This document shows positions 1-10,967 of a stretch of DNA of 64,000 nt, in pieces. A program made the translations under genes and the position numbers. The notes beneath the pieces are model-generated. The model saw only the letters and a program-made list of their open reading frames with translations, had not been told where the DNA came from and ran no database searches. Position 1 is the first letter of the stretch. Each line of letters begins with the position of its first letter. Source of the DNA: Microthyrium microscopicum (Eukaryota > Ascomycota > Dothideomycetes > Microthyriales > Microthyriaceae); contig MU004241.1 of the NCBI GenBank assembly GCA_010405405.1, forward strand, positions 434,001 through 498,000. Reading direction: 5' to 3'.

Positions 1-320
1 CCGCGGCCATCATCTCCAGTTCGCTATACTTTGAGGACGAGAGGGCGAAGGTTCCCTCCGAGTTGGCGAAGAGGGCAAGAGTATGGACGAGCTTGAAGGC
101 ACTGGGGACTTGGGGAGTGTGGATTGATAGGTTGCCAGAGTTATCGGTGGAGGATGACTTGATGGCGATGATGTTGGGCAAGCCGATTCCGTTGCATTTG
201 GCAAAGATCTCAGAGACGGATGAGCGTGTGTTGGAGATTGATTTGGCAAAGGCCTGGAAGGATGGCGACTATGAGAGCAGCTGGTCAAATGAGGTTGCTG
301 TTGAGTTATTTATACGATAG
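1..320 (+). CDS. 3' end of an unrecognised protein-coding gene
   Basis: The frame is open from the left edge (first full codon at base 3) to a TAG at 318-320, giving about 105 residues of the C-terminus of a protein that starts outside the window. The piece is acidic and helical in character, with motifs such as WGVWIDRLPEL and KPIPLHLAKISE, and shows no signal peptide or membrane segment. I do not recognise the family. There is no stop in over 300 bases and amino-acid composition is normal, which supports a real exon, but an intron inside the visible part cannot be excluded. Confidence 0.55.
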   Translation, partial: AAIISSSLYFEDERAKVPSELAKRARVWTSLKALGTWGVWIDRLPELSVEDDLMAMMLGKPIPLHLAKISETDERVLEIDLAKAWKDGDYESSWSNEVAVELFIR

Positions 321-639
321 ATCGGTTGGTTCTGGAGCTTGGAGTTTTCACTTATCTAGAATAGTGGTAGTAACAACGGTATAACTTGTCACATGGCTTA
401 GGATCCAGTTCACCAATTTTACACAAGTTTTTATTACTAGGGGTGTATAATTCCTCAAGTTCGATGGGTTTTTGAGCATCAAACTCGTCTTTGTAGGCGA
501 TGAACAAACTTGAGAGCTCAACTAAATGTCTTCCATAAGTCATAGTATGGTTAATGACTCCTGTTTGCTACAGGACTAATTTGCCCCGTGGCAAATCACT
601 GAAGTCCTCTTCAACATCCCAATACCAATCATCATCAGA

Positions 640-1986
640 TCAGTCTGTCACTGGACGGTAGTCTTCTTCACCTTCAGCAATGTCCAAGAATCGCGGGCTC
701 TGAAGGAGTTCCGTGATTCTTGCATTGATCAAAAGGTATGCCATCTTAGCTTTCTGAGAGAGCTCTCCTGACTTGCTTTCGTCCATCTCTTCCCAGTGAG
801 CTTTGTTATAGTCTGCCTGTGCGGAGCGATCTCAGTGGTAATGAATTCCCAAAAGCTGAAAAGCCAGGCCTGAACCACGCTTGTTTCGTGGACGCAGGAA
901 TTTCACGCCGTACTTGTATTCATTCAAATGGTGAAATCGATGCTGGATAGGGAATATATTGCCCTCTAGCCCCTTCTCGTCGAATATTTGCCGCGCCTCG
1001 TCCTGGATGTAGGCCAAAGCGTGCCACATTGCGGTTTCCATAACTTTAGGTTTTGTTACATAGCTTTCCCGGGTTGAATGTTTGAGGATTGTGCCAATGT
1101 TATCCTTCGCCGACCATAGCAGTGCAATGGCAAAATCTTTCAGATGGTTTTTATCACCTAGAGACCATGCAGCCGCAAATAGCCATGCGAATGTATCAAA
1201 GTCATTGGTCACCCAATATGGATCTTCCATTGCTCTCAAAGGCAGTGAGAGCATCCCAGCATTCGGAGCTGAATCGGGAAGTGCAAGACCGTAAAATAAC
1301 TGCGTATGGAGGTCGTTGCTGTATAGATTCAGCCACTGGACGATATCATCGAACAACAATTGCAGCTGTCCGGAACGTTGGAGACTTGGAAGCGCTATGT
1401 AGTAGTCCGCTAGCTCGACGACTTCGAAAAGTAGCTGCCCGGTAATTCGGAAATGTTGGCACTTTAGGTCGACATAGCCATGCAGTATTTGCATGAACAG
1501 AATTAGCGCGTCGAAGGGAACATCTAGACAGCTGATAACCGGCATAGTAGTGAGTAGTGGAACGGGAAGTGCTGGGTCTACTTCTGCTGCCGAAACAACT
1601 TGGGCTGGTTTCCATCTTTTGGCCACTCCGCCGTCTAGATAGCGACGGAAGTATTCAGAGGTGCGCTTCAGAACTTTCGAATCCACTAAAAGCATTGGGG
1701 GAATCTGAATTGGCCCCTGTGTCTCTGGTTTCTCTGATGTTTGTGTTACCCCTGATGTGTCTGTTGTTTCTGATAAATGTGATATGGCCGATGTGTCTGA
1801 CGTATCTGACTCCCATATGAAGAGACCTTCCAGCAGGCAATCCATATTGAGTAGGAGGATCACATCTCCACCAGTGTCCCGGGGTATCGTGTAGGCTTGG
1901 CTAACACGAATTTCCGACATTTTGGAAGAACTAGATGCGAGGCAAGTGTGACGAGAATGAGGGGTTTGAGTAGCAAGATTTGTCAA
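640..1986 (-). pseudogene. BTB/POZ-like fungal protein with an in-frame stop near the C-terminus
   Basis: A 384-codon frame (1986 down to 832) encodes a protein resembling fungal BTB/POZ-domain proteins. It has a GGDVILLLN start of fold, the core LLVDSKVLKRTSEYFRRYL, then FDALILFMQILHG and a VVELADYY helix, the usual order in this group. Such proteins are mostly substrate adaptors, but no function can be assigned here. A TGA at 832-834 ends the frame, yet the same frame stays open for about 63 more codons to 640-642 with coding-like sequence (for example KAHWEEMDESKSGELSQKAK). Either the gene carries a nonsense mutation, or a phase-0 intron with a weak GTGAAA donor and CACAG acceptor removes the stop. 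A second possible start (MSEIRVSQAY) lies 22 codons downstream. Confidence 0.6.
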
Positions 1987-2259
1987 GTTTTGCTGCCTTC
2001 GTGGTTGTTCGTGAGGAGTAATTCATGCGTTTCGGTTTTGTTGACTGCAGTGGGTTTGTGAAGTACAAAGATGATAAAGCTTGTCGCGAATCTGCAAAAT
2101 ATAAGTCCTAGCAGCGAGGTCTTAGGTGAGCGCCTAGCAGTGACAGCCCTTGGTCTAAATTGGGCCATCTGGATTTCACTTCCCAGCAGAATATCTTTGT
2201 TTTGAGGTAGTCGCATTACGTCGACCTCAAGTGCACGAGATGGTTTGTCACCCGCCAAT

Positions 2260-3289
2260 TTGCGATCTATGACATACGAGGAGGAGTAGTATTATGCTAC
2301 CCTGTAGCGAAGCAGCTTGGTTAAGGAGCTTGATTAAGTGGTATATACAAGCGATAGATTGTTTCGACTGCTGGGCGTGAAATCGCGATCACCCGTCTAG
2401 TAAGCTTCCCGGGCTCATCCATGATTGAAAGCATATTATTGAAGGAGAGAACGCCATATATAGTTCTCTGGGGCAAACTTGAGAGTCAGAGTTGGGCGAC
2501 TCATGAACACCTCTAGAAAGTCATCATTGCGGACACTAACCGCTTGCTGTGCCTTTTGCGGCGGTTTCAAACACAACATCATTTTCACTCCTCATGCCTT
2601 GATTGTAGTGTCCATAATGAGACGATCGATATTGAACTTTATAAGCACATCATGATAGATCGCTTAATTGTCTCTACCAATTCTGACCTTTGGCGTTTGA
2701 TCATGCATCTAGGAAGACCATGTTTGTCCACTTAGAAGCAAATATCTCTTCTCCAGGTCTTTCAAGTCTACTCACTGCGCGTATTTTTATGTTAAGCATT
2801 ACCTGGGCAAACAAGCTCGAGTGCTAATGAATGCTAATGAGTGTTGATACATTCATGAAGCGATGAGTAGATGCTCTTGTTGTCCGGTTTATTTGTTTGA
2901 CACGTACATCCTTGATATCCCGCGATCCAAAACACTGGTAACTTTGAAGCGCTTGAACAAGTTTCTCACAAGGAAGGTTCTCTGAATTTCCCGACACGTC
3001 CATCCCATCGTCCACTTCGACAGCCGCAATCATTCGTAAAACGGGCCCATTGATATTGCAGTGAAATATTTGCAATCATCCTTACGATAAATAGGCCCTT
3101 GATGGCGTGATACTCGACAAACCAAGTTGCATTGATTATTAATTTTCCCTTTTTCTCGCCATAACTCCTCGACTGGCAACGAAAGAGTACCTATATAAAG
3201 TCCCACTAGACTTATGAGTAAAGCATCAAGCTTGCCGTTCCATGGTAAAAGAAGCTCTAGCAGTTCAAAACCCCTCGATTCTGATGTGC
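2260..3289. other. Intergenic, no supported gene
   Basis: About 1 kb between the BTB-like gene and the next minus-strand gene. An 83-codon minus-strand frame at 2824-3075 is open, but I see no domain, no good start context and no splice partners, so I do not call it. No repeats or RNA genes are visible. Confidence 0.5.
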
Positions 3290-4315
3290 CTAGCTGCTAG
3301 AAATGTTCAATTCATCCAATTTATCCTCGGTTTGCTCCTGCGATGGAAGCTCTTGCTCTGCCTTGCGCTTTCTTCTGTTGGGCTGGTCGTAGCTATCAGG
3401 CTTGCCGGCATAGTCTTCGGACCCGTCACTCCACAGAGGTCGCTCATCTGTGATAGCCAAACCTAACTTTTCTCTCAGGATAGTTTCCACTTCTTGACGC
3501 AGCTTGAGCCACTCCTTTTTGCGCCAATGCTTCTGTGTCGCAATCTATTTCGAGAACAGAATGGCCTCTGGCTCAATTTTCTCAACGACCAAGTACTCCT
3601 CCTCAAACCACTCGTCTCTTTTGGCATGCCACTTGAGGTCAATGTTGAGCTTGTCCATCTGCTCTTTGGCGCTCAACAATTTCCAAGGTCCTTGACAGAC
3701 CTTTTCGCGACTGATGAACACAATTCTAGTCTTGAGTCCACCTGGGTTCCCATATTCCCGAATCATCTTCTTTTCCTTGCGTCTGCCACGTCGGATGTGA
3801 CGCCCCATCTGAAACCAGTTCGCCGTTGTGGAAATGAAACAATTTCTATAGGCTGAATTGTCCAAGTGACATTTCAGTGCATATTTTCGGTCATCGCTGC
3901 CAGTAGGAAGGCAACGTGCGGTACTGAATCCACCGCCTTCCTCATTTAACCAAGGAATAGAATGACCGCAGGTTGCACGCATTAGAATGAGTGGTCGCGA
4001 AGATAATTCCTTATCATACTCTGCTGCTTTGACCGCGTCAATTGGGCGCGCCCATGGGTCGCCTCTCTTCGGGCTCCTGTAGAGAGCTGGTATTCTGTTC
4101 AGCTTCAGCATCTTCTCACGATGTTTGGCCCAAGCCTTCCAATCTTCCTCGGTCAAAACGTAATCGTCTGCGGTCTTGTCCACTTCATCCTCGTCCCGCT
4201 CATTCTCGGCCACGATGCCTGTTGGATGGAGACCGGGGTTGACGGCAAGCTCCTTGTCCTGCACTGGCTCATGTATGGCGATTGTCGCCGAACCACGCTG
4301 AGATGCTGCTGTCAT
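3290..4315 (-). pseudogene. Unknown fungal protein interrupted by one in-frame TAG
   Basis: The frame runs from ATG at 4315 to a TAG at 3545-3547 (256 residues), then continues open in the same frame to 3290 for another 84 codons. The 3' part (starting IATQKHWRKKEWLKL) is charged and coding-like, so the stop sits inside one ancestral gene of about 340 codons. Visible features are an acidic N-terminus, WKAWAKHREKMLKL, a segment TCGHSIPWLNEEGG, and a basic HIRRGRRKEKK stretch. I do not recognise the family. A phase-0 intron (GTCGTT donor, CACAG acceptor, 57 bp) would bypass the stop, but the donor is poor and no branch point is seen. A CAG to TAG change is the type that RIP produces. The preceding gene shows the same kind of break. 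Confidence 0.5.
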
Positions 4316-5264
4316 TCTGATGCTTGGCTTGTTCTGGTCAAATTGTACAGCGTCAAGTGTGCTTGTTGCTTCTGCTCAAAGGTCTGTATTTGCTTGAGGA
4401 ACTGAAGTCTTTAGTCCCAGGTTGGCCTTCGTGGTGCGAGAGCGACGATGATCCAGGGTTGCCTGAAGTTTTGAAGACAATGGAAGCCCAGAACCGTATC
4501 GAGTCGGTTAAGGGAAGATTGATGATATCGTTGGCGCGGAGGCTTGTGATGCGAATGGGAGAGATGAAATATGATTTGATATAATATTACTACTCTATGG
4601 TCAGTAAGATGGAGTCTGGCAGTGAGAACGAGGTGCCAACAATGGTTTTAGTGATGTATTTTCGAATTGAATACTGACTGAAAACTCGAGCCAGCAGAAG
4701 ACAAGCAAAAGGATGCAAAAGACGAGATCCGGAAATTCTACTTGTGCAGCCAGAAGGCTTAAAAAGCAGACTGTGTGACTCTAAATCATAGTGGAAATCA
4801 AGATAAGCAGAGATAAAGATGGGTTTCGGGTGTCCAGTTTGTGCTGCGCAAAGAGTGCAGAGAATGATGGTAGAAAATAGCATACGGAGGAACAGCAGAA
4901 GTATTTATACTCCGTTCTTGAGACAGGCCGAAGACCTGAGCGAATAGCTCACTATATGAGACTTCGAACAGTTGAATGAACATTGGAAGAAAAGAGAGCA
5001 AGGAATCGGGTCTCATCAACAGTTCCTATCATGGCTACCTTATTAGGTAGTGTCTGCCTTTGGACGAAGCAAAATGTAGTTTCCCAAAGTGGCACATCAA
5101 GCGAATGATCATGCATTTGGATGAGGGCAATATATGCAACATATCAGTTGATGAAGGATTCTCATATCTTCATATTGTGCTTGAAGCGGCGCTGGCTACG
5201 GCGCACCCTCAGTGGACTATCACAAAGCAGAGTCCCTTAGCGATGATGTATGCTTATGAGTAAA
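4316..5264. other. Intergenic, no supported gene
   Basis: Several short frames overlap here on both strands. The plus-strand frame ending at 4584 contains a coding-like stretch (SWCESDDDPGLPEVLKTMEA) and could be a gene remnant, but it has no start, no domain and overlaps the 5' side of a minus-strand gene. Nothing else is recognisable. Confidence 0.35.
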
Positions 5265-5669
5265 TTAACATGAGCAGCCGCATTTGGAGCAACCGATTCC
5301 ACAAGCATAATCACCACCTTCCTGGCAGTCATTATCTTTCGCACAAGTCCACCAGTCTCCATGACCGCCATTCTTGGCCGTCCAGCACCACTTTCCACCA
5401 GAATCGCAAACTTTCCAGCAGTACCCTCCAGTGCAACCCACTTGCTTGCCGAACCAGCACGTTTCCTGCGCAGAGAGGTCGCGAGCGCCGAGATTGACGA
5501 CGTTATCAAGGGGATGTTCAGCACATGCTCGGACATCGAAGGCATTCAGGCCCTCAGGAACAGGCATAACACCTAATGTACCACATGCTGAAGCATCGTT
5601 TGGGAGAGCAGTAGCCTTGACGTTGAAAGCCAAGCCTAGTGCTGCGATAAAATAGCTGGAGCCCTTCAT
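5265..5669 (-). CDS. IDI-2-like small secreted cysteine-rich protein
   Basis: A single-exon 134-residue protein with a signal peptide (MKGSSYFIAALGLAFNVKATA, cleavage about residue 21) and 14 cysteines. The C-terminal half, with motifs CWFGKQVGC, GYCWKVC, WCWTA and a terminal CSKCGCSC, matches the pattern of the IDI-2 precursor family first described from vegetative incompatibility in Podospora and found in many plant-associated fungi as effector-like proteins. The protein should be exported and disulphide-bonded. It stands alone, with no neighbour of related function. A cysteine spacing alignment to IDI-2 would settle the family; secretion itself is well supported by the sequence. Confidence 0.85.
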   Translation of the reverse strand: MKGSSYFIAALGLAFNVKATALPNDASACGTLGVMPVPEGLNAFDVRACAEHPLDNVVNLGARDLSAQETCWFGKQVGCTGGYCWKVCDSGGKWCWTAKNGGHGDWWTCAKDNDCQEGGDYACGIGCSKCGCSC

Positions 5670-6700
5670 GGTGAGGTTTTCTGCAAAACGAAAAATTGGG
5701 TTGTATCTGGGTGCGAGTTAGCAACATATCTTTAACAATTATGTCAGACTAGAACTGTACTATTTTTGCAAGAATGGGAGCTTGTTGGTTGTAGAATGGT
5801 GGAGAGAACCCAAATTGCTAAAGAAAGGAGTACACTTTATAGCATTTGACTTTCTTGAACACCTTAGCAGATTATTTGCAGACGAACCTGGTCCCCATAT
5901 AACTAACATTGATGGCCAGATCAATTTTAAACTTACAGTGATGACTGTAGTACACAGTACAAGACCCCGGGACTGAAAGTTTTCACCGCCTCATAACATA
6001 CTCTCGAGTAGCCAAAGATGGAAATTGAAGGAGCATTGACGGTCTAGAGATATGGCAAGCATCAAGACGAGTGCAACGGTGAGCATGAAAAGGCGGAGGA
6101 CCACTTGCTTGGATCGTATTCCATAGAAGTTCTGTATCACACCACGGCGAATAAGAACCTGGAGCCTGGGAACACTAAAGGCTTGGAATTTGGACTTGAT
6201 TGTTTTTACGTTTAGATCGCATGCTGATTCCTTGGTATTGTCAATGGAAGCCTTGAAATAGCTTACAGGCAAACACAACGGCTGGGAAGTCTGCTTATTC
6301 TGTGCTTTGTGGATAGATTGGTTGGAGCACTTCTTGGAGCTATGCCAGTTGTCGTTGAAGCATTGCATTTGCCGTACTAGTACCAGAACAAGGCCAAAAT
6401 TCAGGCTTGAATTGACTACCTGACAGAGTGCAAATTTCACATTGTTGAAAAAAGCTGCACGGAAAGTGAAGAATTAGAAAGTCGTTGTTGACCAAAATCG
6501 AGATGTATGAATGAGTAAACTCTAGCGAAGCATAGCAAGCAATCGCAAGGAACTTGAACAAGGAATTTCGTTCTAGTGGGAATTGAACTATTCAAAATCA
6601 AGAGTCAAAACAATGAAAGAGGAAGAGTTGTTGGAATAGAATCTTTTGGCGCTGCTCCATGTAGTTACCTTTGCTTTTTCCACTTATTGTTAGTGGCTGA
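5670..6700. other. Intergenic, no supported gene
   Basis: A 149-codon minus-strand frame at 5991-6440 exists but lacks domain features and looks like chance. Base composition is normal up to the hAT target site at 6701, so this is unique, non-RIP DNA. Confidence 0.5.
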
Positions 6701-6708
6701 GTCAAAAC
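6701..6708. repeat. hAT target site duplication, left copy (GTCAAAAC)
   Basis: Identical to 9410-9417; each abuts a transposon end exactly. Confidence 0.85.
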
Positions 6709-9409
6709 TAGTGCTGCGCCAAACGGTAGGTCGGTAGGACAGATCTACCGCCAAGATCTAGATATTTGCTACCACGCTCAATCCCCAACCACCCCAAAAT
6801 AGTAATAATTCAAATCACTTTTATTCAATCAATATAGCAGATATTCACAAACTTTTTAGTGTAGCATATAGCTCTATAACTCCTCTATCAATTCCTATGT
6901 CTCCGCCCACAAATTGACCCCCCTTTGCACAACACCTACCATTACCATCTAAGTATCTTCCTAAACAGCAAAAGATACTAAAACAAAGCCATCTTCTTTA
7001 CCTTCGTCCTCTACGCTTAGAGACTACTAGCGCTCAAAGAATAACTCATTAAGAGCGTCTTCTTCAGTAAGAGGAAGATTATACCAACATCTTAGCCTAA
7101 AAGCACCCCTATATAAGTAATATAAGCTTATTTAAAGACCTAAGAGTCAATTAAGCTTTATACCATTTATATAACTAAAAACGAGCTTATTAACGTGCTA
7201 TTAAGTAAGACACGTTCAATAAGGATTCTAGATCTAGTTTACCGCTAAGAAGGACCTTTCTAAAGGAACTAAGTTAGCTATAGTTTTAAATAACCTAATA
7301 GTGATATTAGTAAGAATAGGATTAATAGAACGAAGGGATTCCTAAAAGATAAGAGGGTTCTTATGTTTCTAAGGGCCGTCATTATAATTTAATGTTTAGA
7401 ATATACCTCTTTTGCCTTTAAAAGCGTAAAAAGATAAAGTAGTTTTATCTATTAGTTTCTTCAACCTCTTTTTATTAGAGAGAGACGCTAATAATCAAAC
7501 TCTAAGCCGTTTTTAAAGAGCTTTAAGGGCCATATTATACTAAGTAGTAGTAAGGTCTTTATTAGTTGTATTTAGATCTAGGACAAAAGCAAGCTAATTA
7601 TCGTTAGTAATTTAATTCTAGAGTCGTAATTTAAGATATTTATAAAGATCTCGCTAAGTAGTAGCTATATCATCGATTTCTAGCTATTCTACAAGTAATT
7701 TCTGCCACTCAGCTTTAATAGTGGTCTAACCCTTTATAATACGTCCAAGATAGTGTCATAGGGCCTCTAATTCAACCTAAGCTTCGTAAATAGGTTTTAG
7801 CACAGCATATAGGAATTAAACACGGAGCTAGAAGGTAGGATTCTTTATCTTATTAAAGATCTTCTTATTTTTAGCCTTAGTCTTCTTATCTTCACTTAGT
7901 ACCAGAGTAAAGCAAGCAAAATCTTTAATAGTAACAATACTACGAAGAAGGGATTAAACGACGCTAAATTAAGAGCCCTAGCAAGTAATAATAGATAAAC
8001 TAATCCTATATAATTTGCCTAGTAAAAGCTTTTGAATAGATCGTAGCTATTAAAAGTAAAGTAGCCTCATTCTAAACTAGGTCACCAGTTTTTGAACTTC
8101 TTCTAAAATAAGCTTTAGTGAAGGAATCTTATTCAAAATATCCTTAATTAGAAGCTAAAGACTATAAGAATTATATAGGATAAAGCTATATTATCTAAAG
8201 GCATTATTTAGATATTTATTAAGTATATCTATTATAGATCTCATAGTGTTATAGGTATTAGAGCTAATTAAATTAACTCTTAAGAGGTTGCTATTAGTCT
8301 AACGCTCAAGAATTGCAAGAAGATATAAAGCTAGATTTAAAGCTATAGAGTATTCTCTAACGAGATTAATATTCTCTAAGTAAAAGGATCTAATAGAAGG
8401 GATTATAACACTAAAATTAGCAATCCGTCAACCTACTCAATCTATACTTTCGTCCGTTAAGAAGTTAAGAAGAGGTTAATTCCTAAGTAGCTTTTGAAGC
8501 TTTGAGATATCCTCCTAGTAGATATATTTAATAAGGCTTAGCATCTTATAACAACTTAGAGGGCTATAATCTTAAAGACCCGCCTAAGTAGCAAAATATC
8601 ACTCATGTTGAAAGGTTGTTAGATAACAAACACTATTAAATATGTTTAATAGTAGGCCTTCTCAAACTACCCTCTTTGCATAACGAATATCCTATTATAG
8701 AGCTTAATTTTAGTCTTAGTTCAAAGAAGGAAGATAAGAAAGACTTAAAAAAGGATTAGCAGACTATAGGAAGCCCTCTTAGATCGTATGTCATTCTATT
8801 CTGCCTATATATTCTATATATCGTTTAAGATAGTAACAGTAATAAAATTTATAAGGAATTGAGTCGTTAGTAGCTATCCAATAAGCTAGAATTGCATCTC
8901 ATCATTAGCTTAAACGAGGAAGTGATTAAGGCATTTTTGATAGAGAAATCATCTAGTGACGCTTCAAGCCATAAGGCAAAGAATATAAAGTGTTTAGACT
9001 TAGGATTGACTTACAATAACTGCTTTATTGGCCATATTTTTATATATATCTTGAAGCCTATTTCTTAAGGATTATAGGCGTATTTTTTTCATATTTATTA
9101 TTAAGTATTTTGCTTATGCTAGAGTAGAATGAAATATTAGTATTTTAGTAGTTATGGTAGATTATCTATTTATTGTGCTAAGATATTGTAAAGATGTTGT
9201 AAAGATCTACGGAGCAACGGAACCACCACTAAGCTAAAATAGGATAATTCTTGGTAATCTAATATATTATAGAGGATAATTAATTGATCAAATGCCAAAA
9301 TACCAATTAAATGAAGTAGAACCAATGGTAGAGAGTAATACGCTATTAATACAGCTGTAGGACGGCGTAGTTAGTAGAACCTCGAATTGTGGTCTTACAC
9401 TCAGCACTA
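6709..9409 (-). mobile_element. RIP-degraded hAT-family DNA transposon
   Basis: The element starts TAGTGCTG at 6709 and ends CAGCACTA at 9409, an 8-bp perfect terminal inverted repeat. It is flanked by a perfect 8-bp duplication GTCAAAAC at 6701-6708 and 9410-9417; 8-bp duplications are the hallmark of hAT elements. The inside is AT-rich and strongly depleted in CpA/TpG. Reading the minus strand at about 7215-7275 through many stops gives LVPLERSFLAVN, a remnant of the hAT C-terminal dimerisation region, followed at 7040-7090 by an acidic C-terminal tail, so the transposase ran right to left. No intact frame remains. The insertion lies about 125 bp upstream of the archaemetzincin start codon and may separate it from its native promoter. 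Confidence 0.8.
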
Positions 9410-9417
9410 GTCAAAAC
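9410..9417. repeat. hAT target site duplication, right copy (GTCAAAAC)
   Basis: Partner of 6701-6708. Confidence 0.85.
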
Positions 9418-9543
9418 AAGCTCCTCAGCCACATAAAGGCTCCCGTCAATTTTCGTGTTCTGCCTCGACTTTCTTAATCATCGCAATCTTAGTTCGAGGG
9501 TTTCATATCTTCATTGAAATAAGCTTTCAGCTCTCGAGGCATT

Positions 9544-10854
9544 ATGGGTTCTACCTGTGGGCATAAAAACCTGCTTCTGCACCCGTCCAGTCATGCTGAG
9601 GCTGCTGGATATATCCAGCCAGACGCGTCAAAACGCGTCGCAGCAACAACGACATCAGGAAGAATAAGCAAAGCAGCGCAAAAGGCTGAAAGTGTCCCAT
9701 TATCTTCAGTATTTCCGGCACCTCTTGTTCTCCCTGGTGATAGCCTTGATTATGACCCGAAAGAGCCAGGACAGACTGTGCGCGCTTGGGTACAGATGAA
9801 GACTAGGAACGAGGTGACATCCCGACGGAAAACCATCTACGTGGTTGCTCCGCCAAGTTCCAATGACTCTACACTAAGTCGTCAGCTAGAGAAATGGACT
9901 CAACCAAAGACTGGGAAGGAAGGAACTTTGAAGGTCAACGGACCATCTACTCAGCATATTGTGGAATATTTGCAAGCATTTTATTCGGGGATGTCTGTAA
10001 AACGTCTGGATAACTTCTTCGAATTCACTACTTGGGACGATAAGCCATCATCAAAGGCTGATGCTCCTGACTTCATGGGTCTCATTGTGAAGAATGAGGT
10101 CGTTCGAATCAGGACGCGGTCTTGTCCTGACAATATGTTTGAACGACAACTCAACCTCAATGACCTCTTGGACGCGTGTATAACTGCACTACCAGCAGAC
10201 GCGTTCTCCATGGTCCTCTTGACGGATCAAGATCTTTACGAAGATGAAGAAGATGACTTTTGCTGTGGTCGAGCGTATGGTGGAAGTCGCGTATCAGTGG
10301 TCTCTAGCGCAAGATATCATCCACTTCTCGATCAACGACAAAGCGTGGAGCGTCTGCATGCCTGGCCGGCGTCTCACTGCGCAGACTATGTAAAAGCCTG
10401 CTGTTCAGAAGCCACAGGGAAGAAGGCCTCCAAGAAAAGGCGCATTGACCCAAGTCAAATGGCAAAAGAGCTGGATGTAGATTCAGCAATGCAGGCTGCT
10501 GTTCTAGCTTACAAGTCCGGGCCATCTTTACTCAGTGCACCCAGCCAAGAAACTCTCACTGGGCTTTGGCTAGGTAGAGTATGTCGAACTGTTAGCCATG
10601 AACTGGGGCACTGTTTTGGAATTGGTCACTGTCCATACTATGCATGCGCCATGCAAGGCACCGCTTCCATTGCTGAGGATGCTCGACAGCCACCATATCT
10701 CTGCCCAGTCGACTTGATTAAAGTTCTGAGAGCGACAGGAGCCAAGGAAGTTGACAGATATCATGCTCTTCTATCCTTCTGTAAGCAGCATCAGGATGTT
10801 CACCTGTTTGGAGCTTTTCGGGCCTGGATCGAAGTTGTGTTGAAAACCAGCTGA
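9544..10854 (+). CDS. Archaemetzincin-type zinc metallopeptidase (M54)
   Basis: A single-exon, 436-residue protein. The zinc site HELGHCFGIGHC begins at residue 352 and is followed by the archaemetzincin cysteine pattern: Cys three residues after the next Tyr-Tyr-Ala, then Met, then PYLCPVD. This HExxHxxGxxHC...CxM...C arrangement defines peptidase family M54 (archaelysin/AMZ): two or three His and a Glu form the catalytic zinc site, and the cysteines normally bind a second structural zinc. The last cysteine of the usual CxxC is Asp here (CPVD), so the second site may be incomplete or differently formed. There is no signal peptide, so the enzyme is probably intracellular. Its substrate is unknown. 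A hAT transposon ends about 125 bp upstream of the ATG, which may affect expression. Confidence 0.85.
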   Translation: MGSTCGHKNLLLHPSSHAEAAGYIQPDASKRVAATTTSGRISKAAQKAESVPLSSVFPAPLVLPGDSLDYDPKEPGQTVRAWVQMKTRNEVTSRRKTIYVVAPPSSNDSTLSRQLEKWTQPKTGKEGTLKVNGPSTQHIVEYLQAFYSGMSVKRLDNFFEFTTWDDKPSSKADAPDFMGLIVKNEVVRIRTRSCPDNMFERQLNLNDLLDACITALPADAFSMVLLTDQDLYEDEEDDFCCGRAYGGSRVSVVSSARYHPLLDQRQSVERLHAWPASHCADYVKACCSEATGKKASKKRRIDPSQMAKELDVDSAMQAAVLAYKSGPSLLSAPSQETLTGLWLGRVCRTVSHELGHCFGIGHCPYYACAMQGTASIAEDARQPPYLCPVDLIKVLRATGAKEVDRYHALLSFCKQHQDVHLFGAFRAWIEVVLKTS

Positions 10855-10967
10855 AAATGATGAGAAACGCAACATTTCACATCACATATGGAAGATGGCC
10901 AGACAACCAGCTGATGACCTTTCGCTTCCAGTACTCCGCTTCACATACTTGGAAAAACGTGGAGGTA

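Noticed and set aside
5991-6440. 149-codon minus-strand frame
   Set aside because: No domain, odd composition, no splice partners and no start context; it looks like a chance frame in normal-composition DNA.
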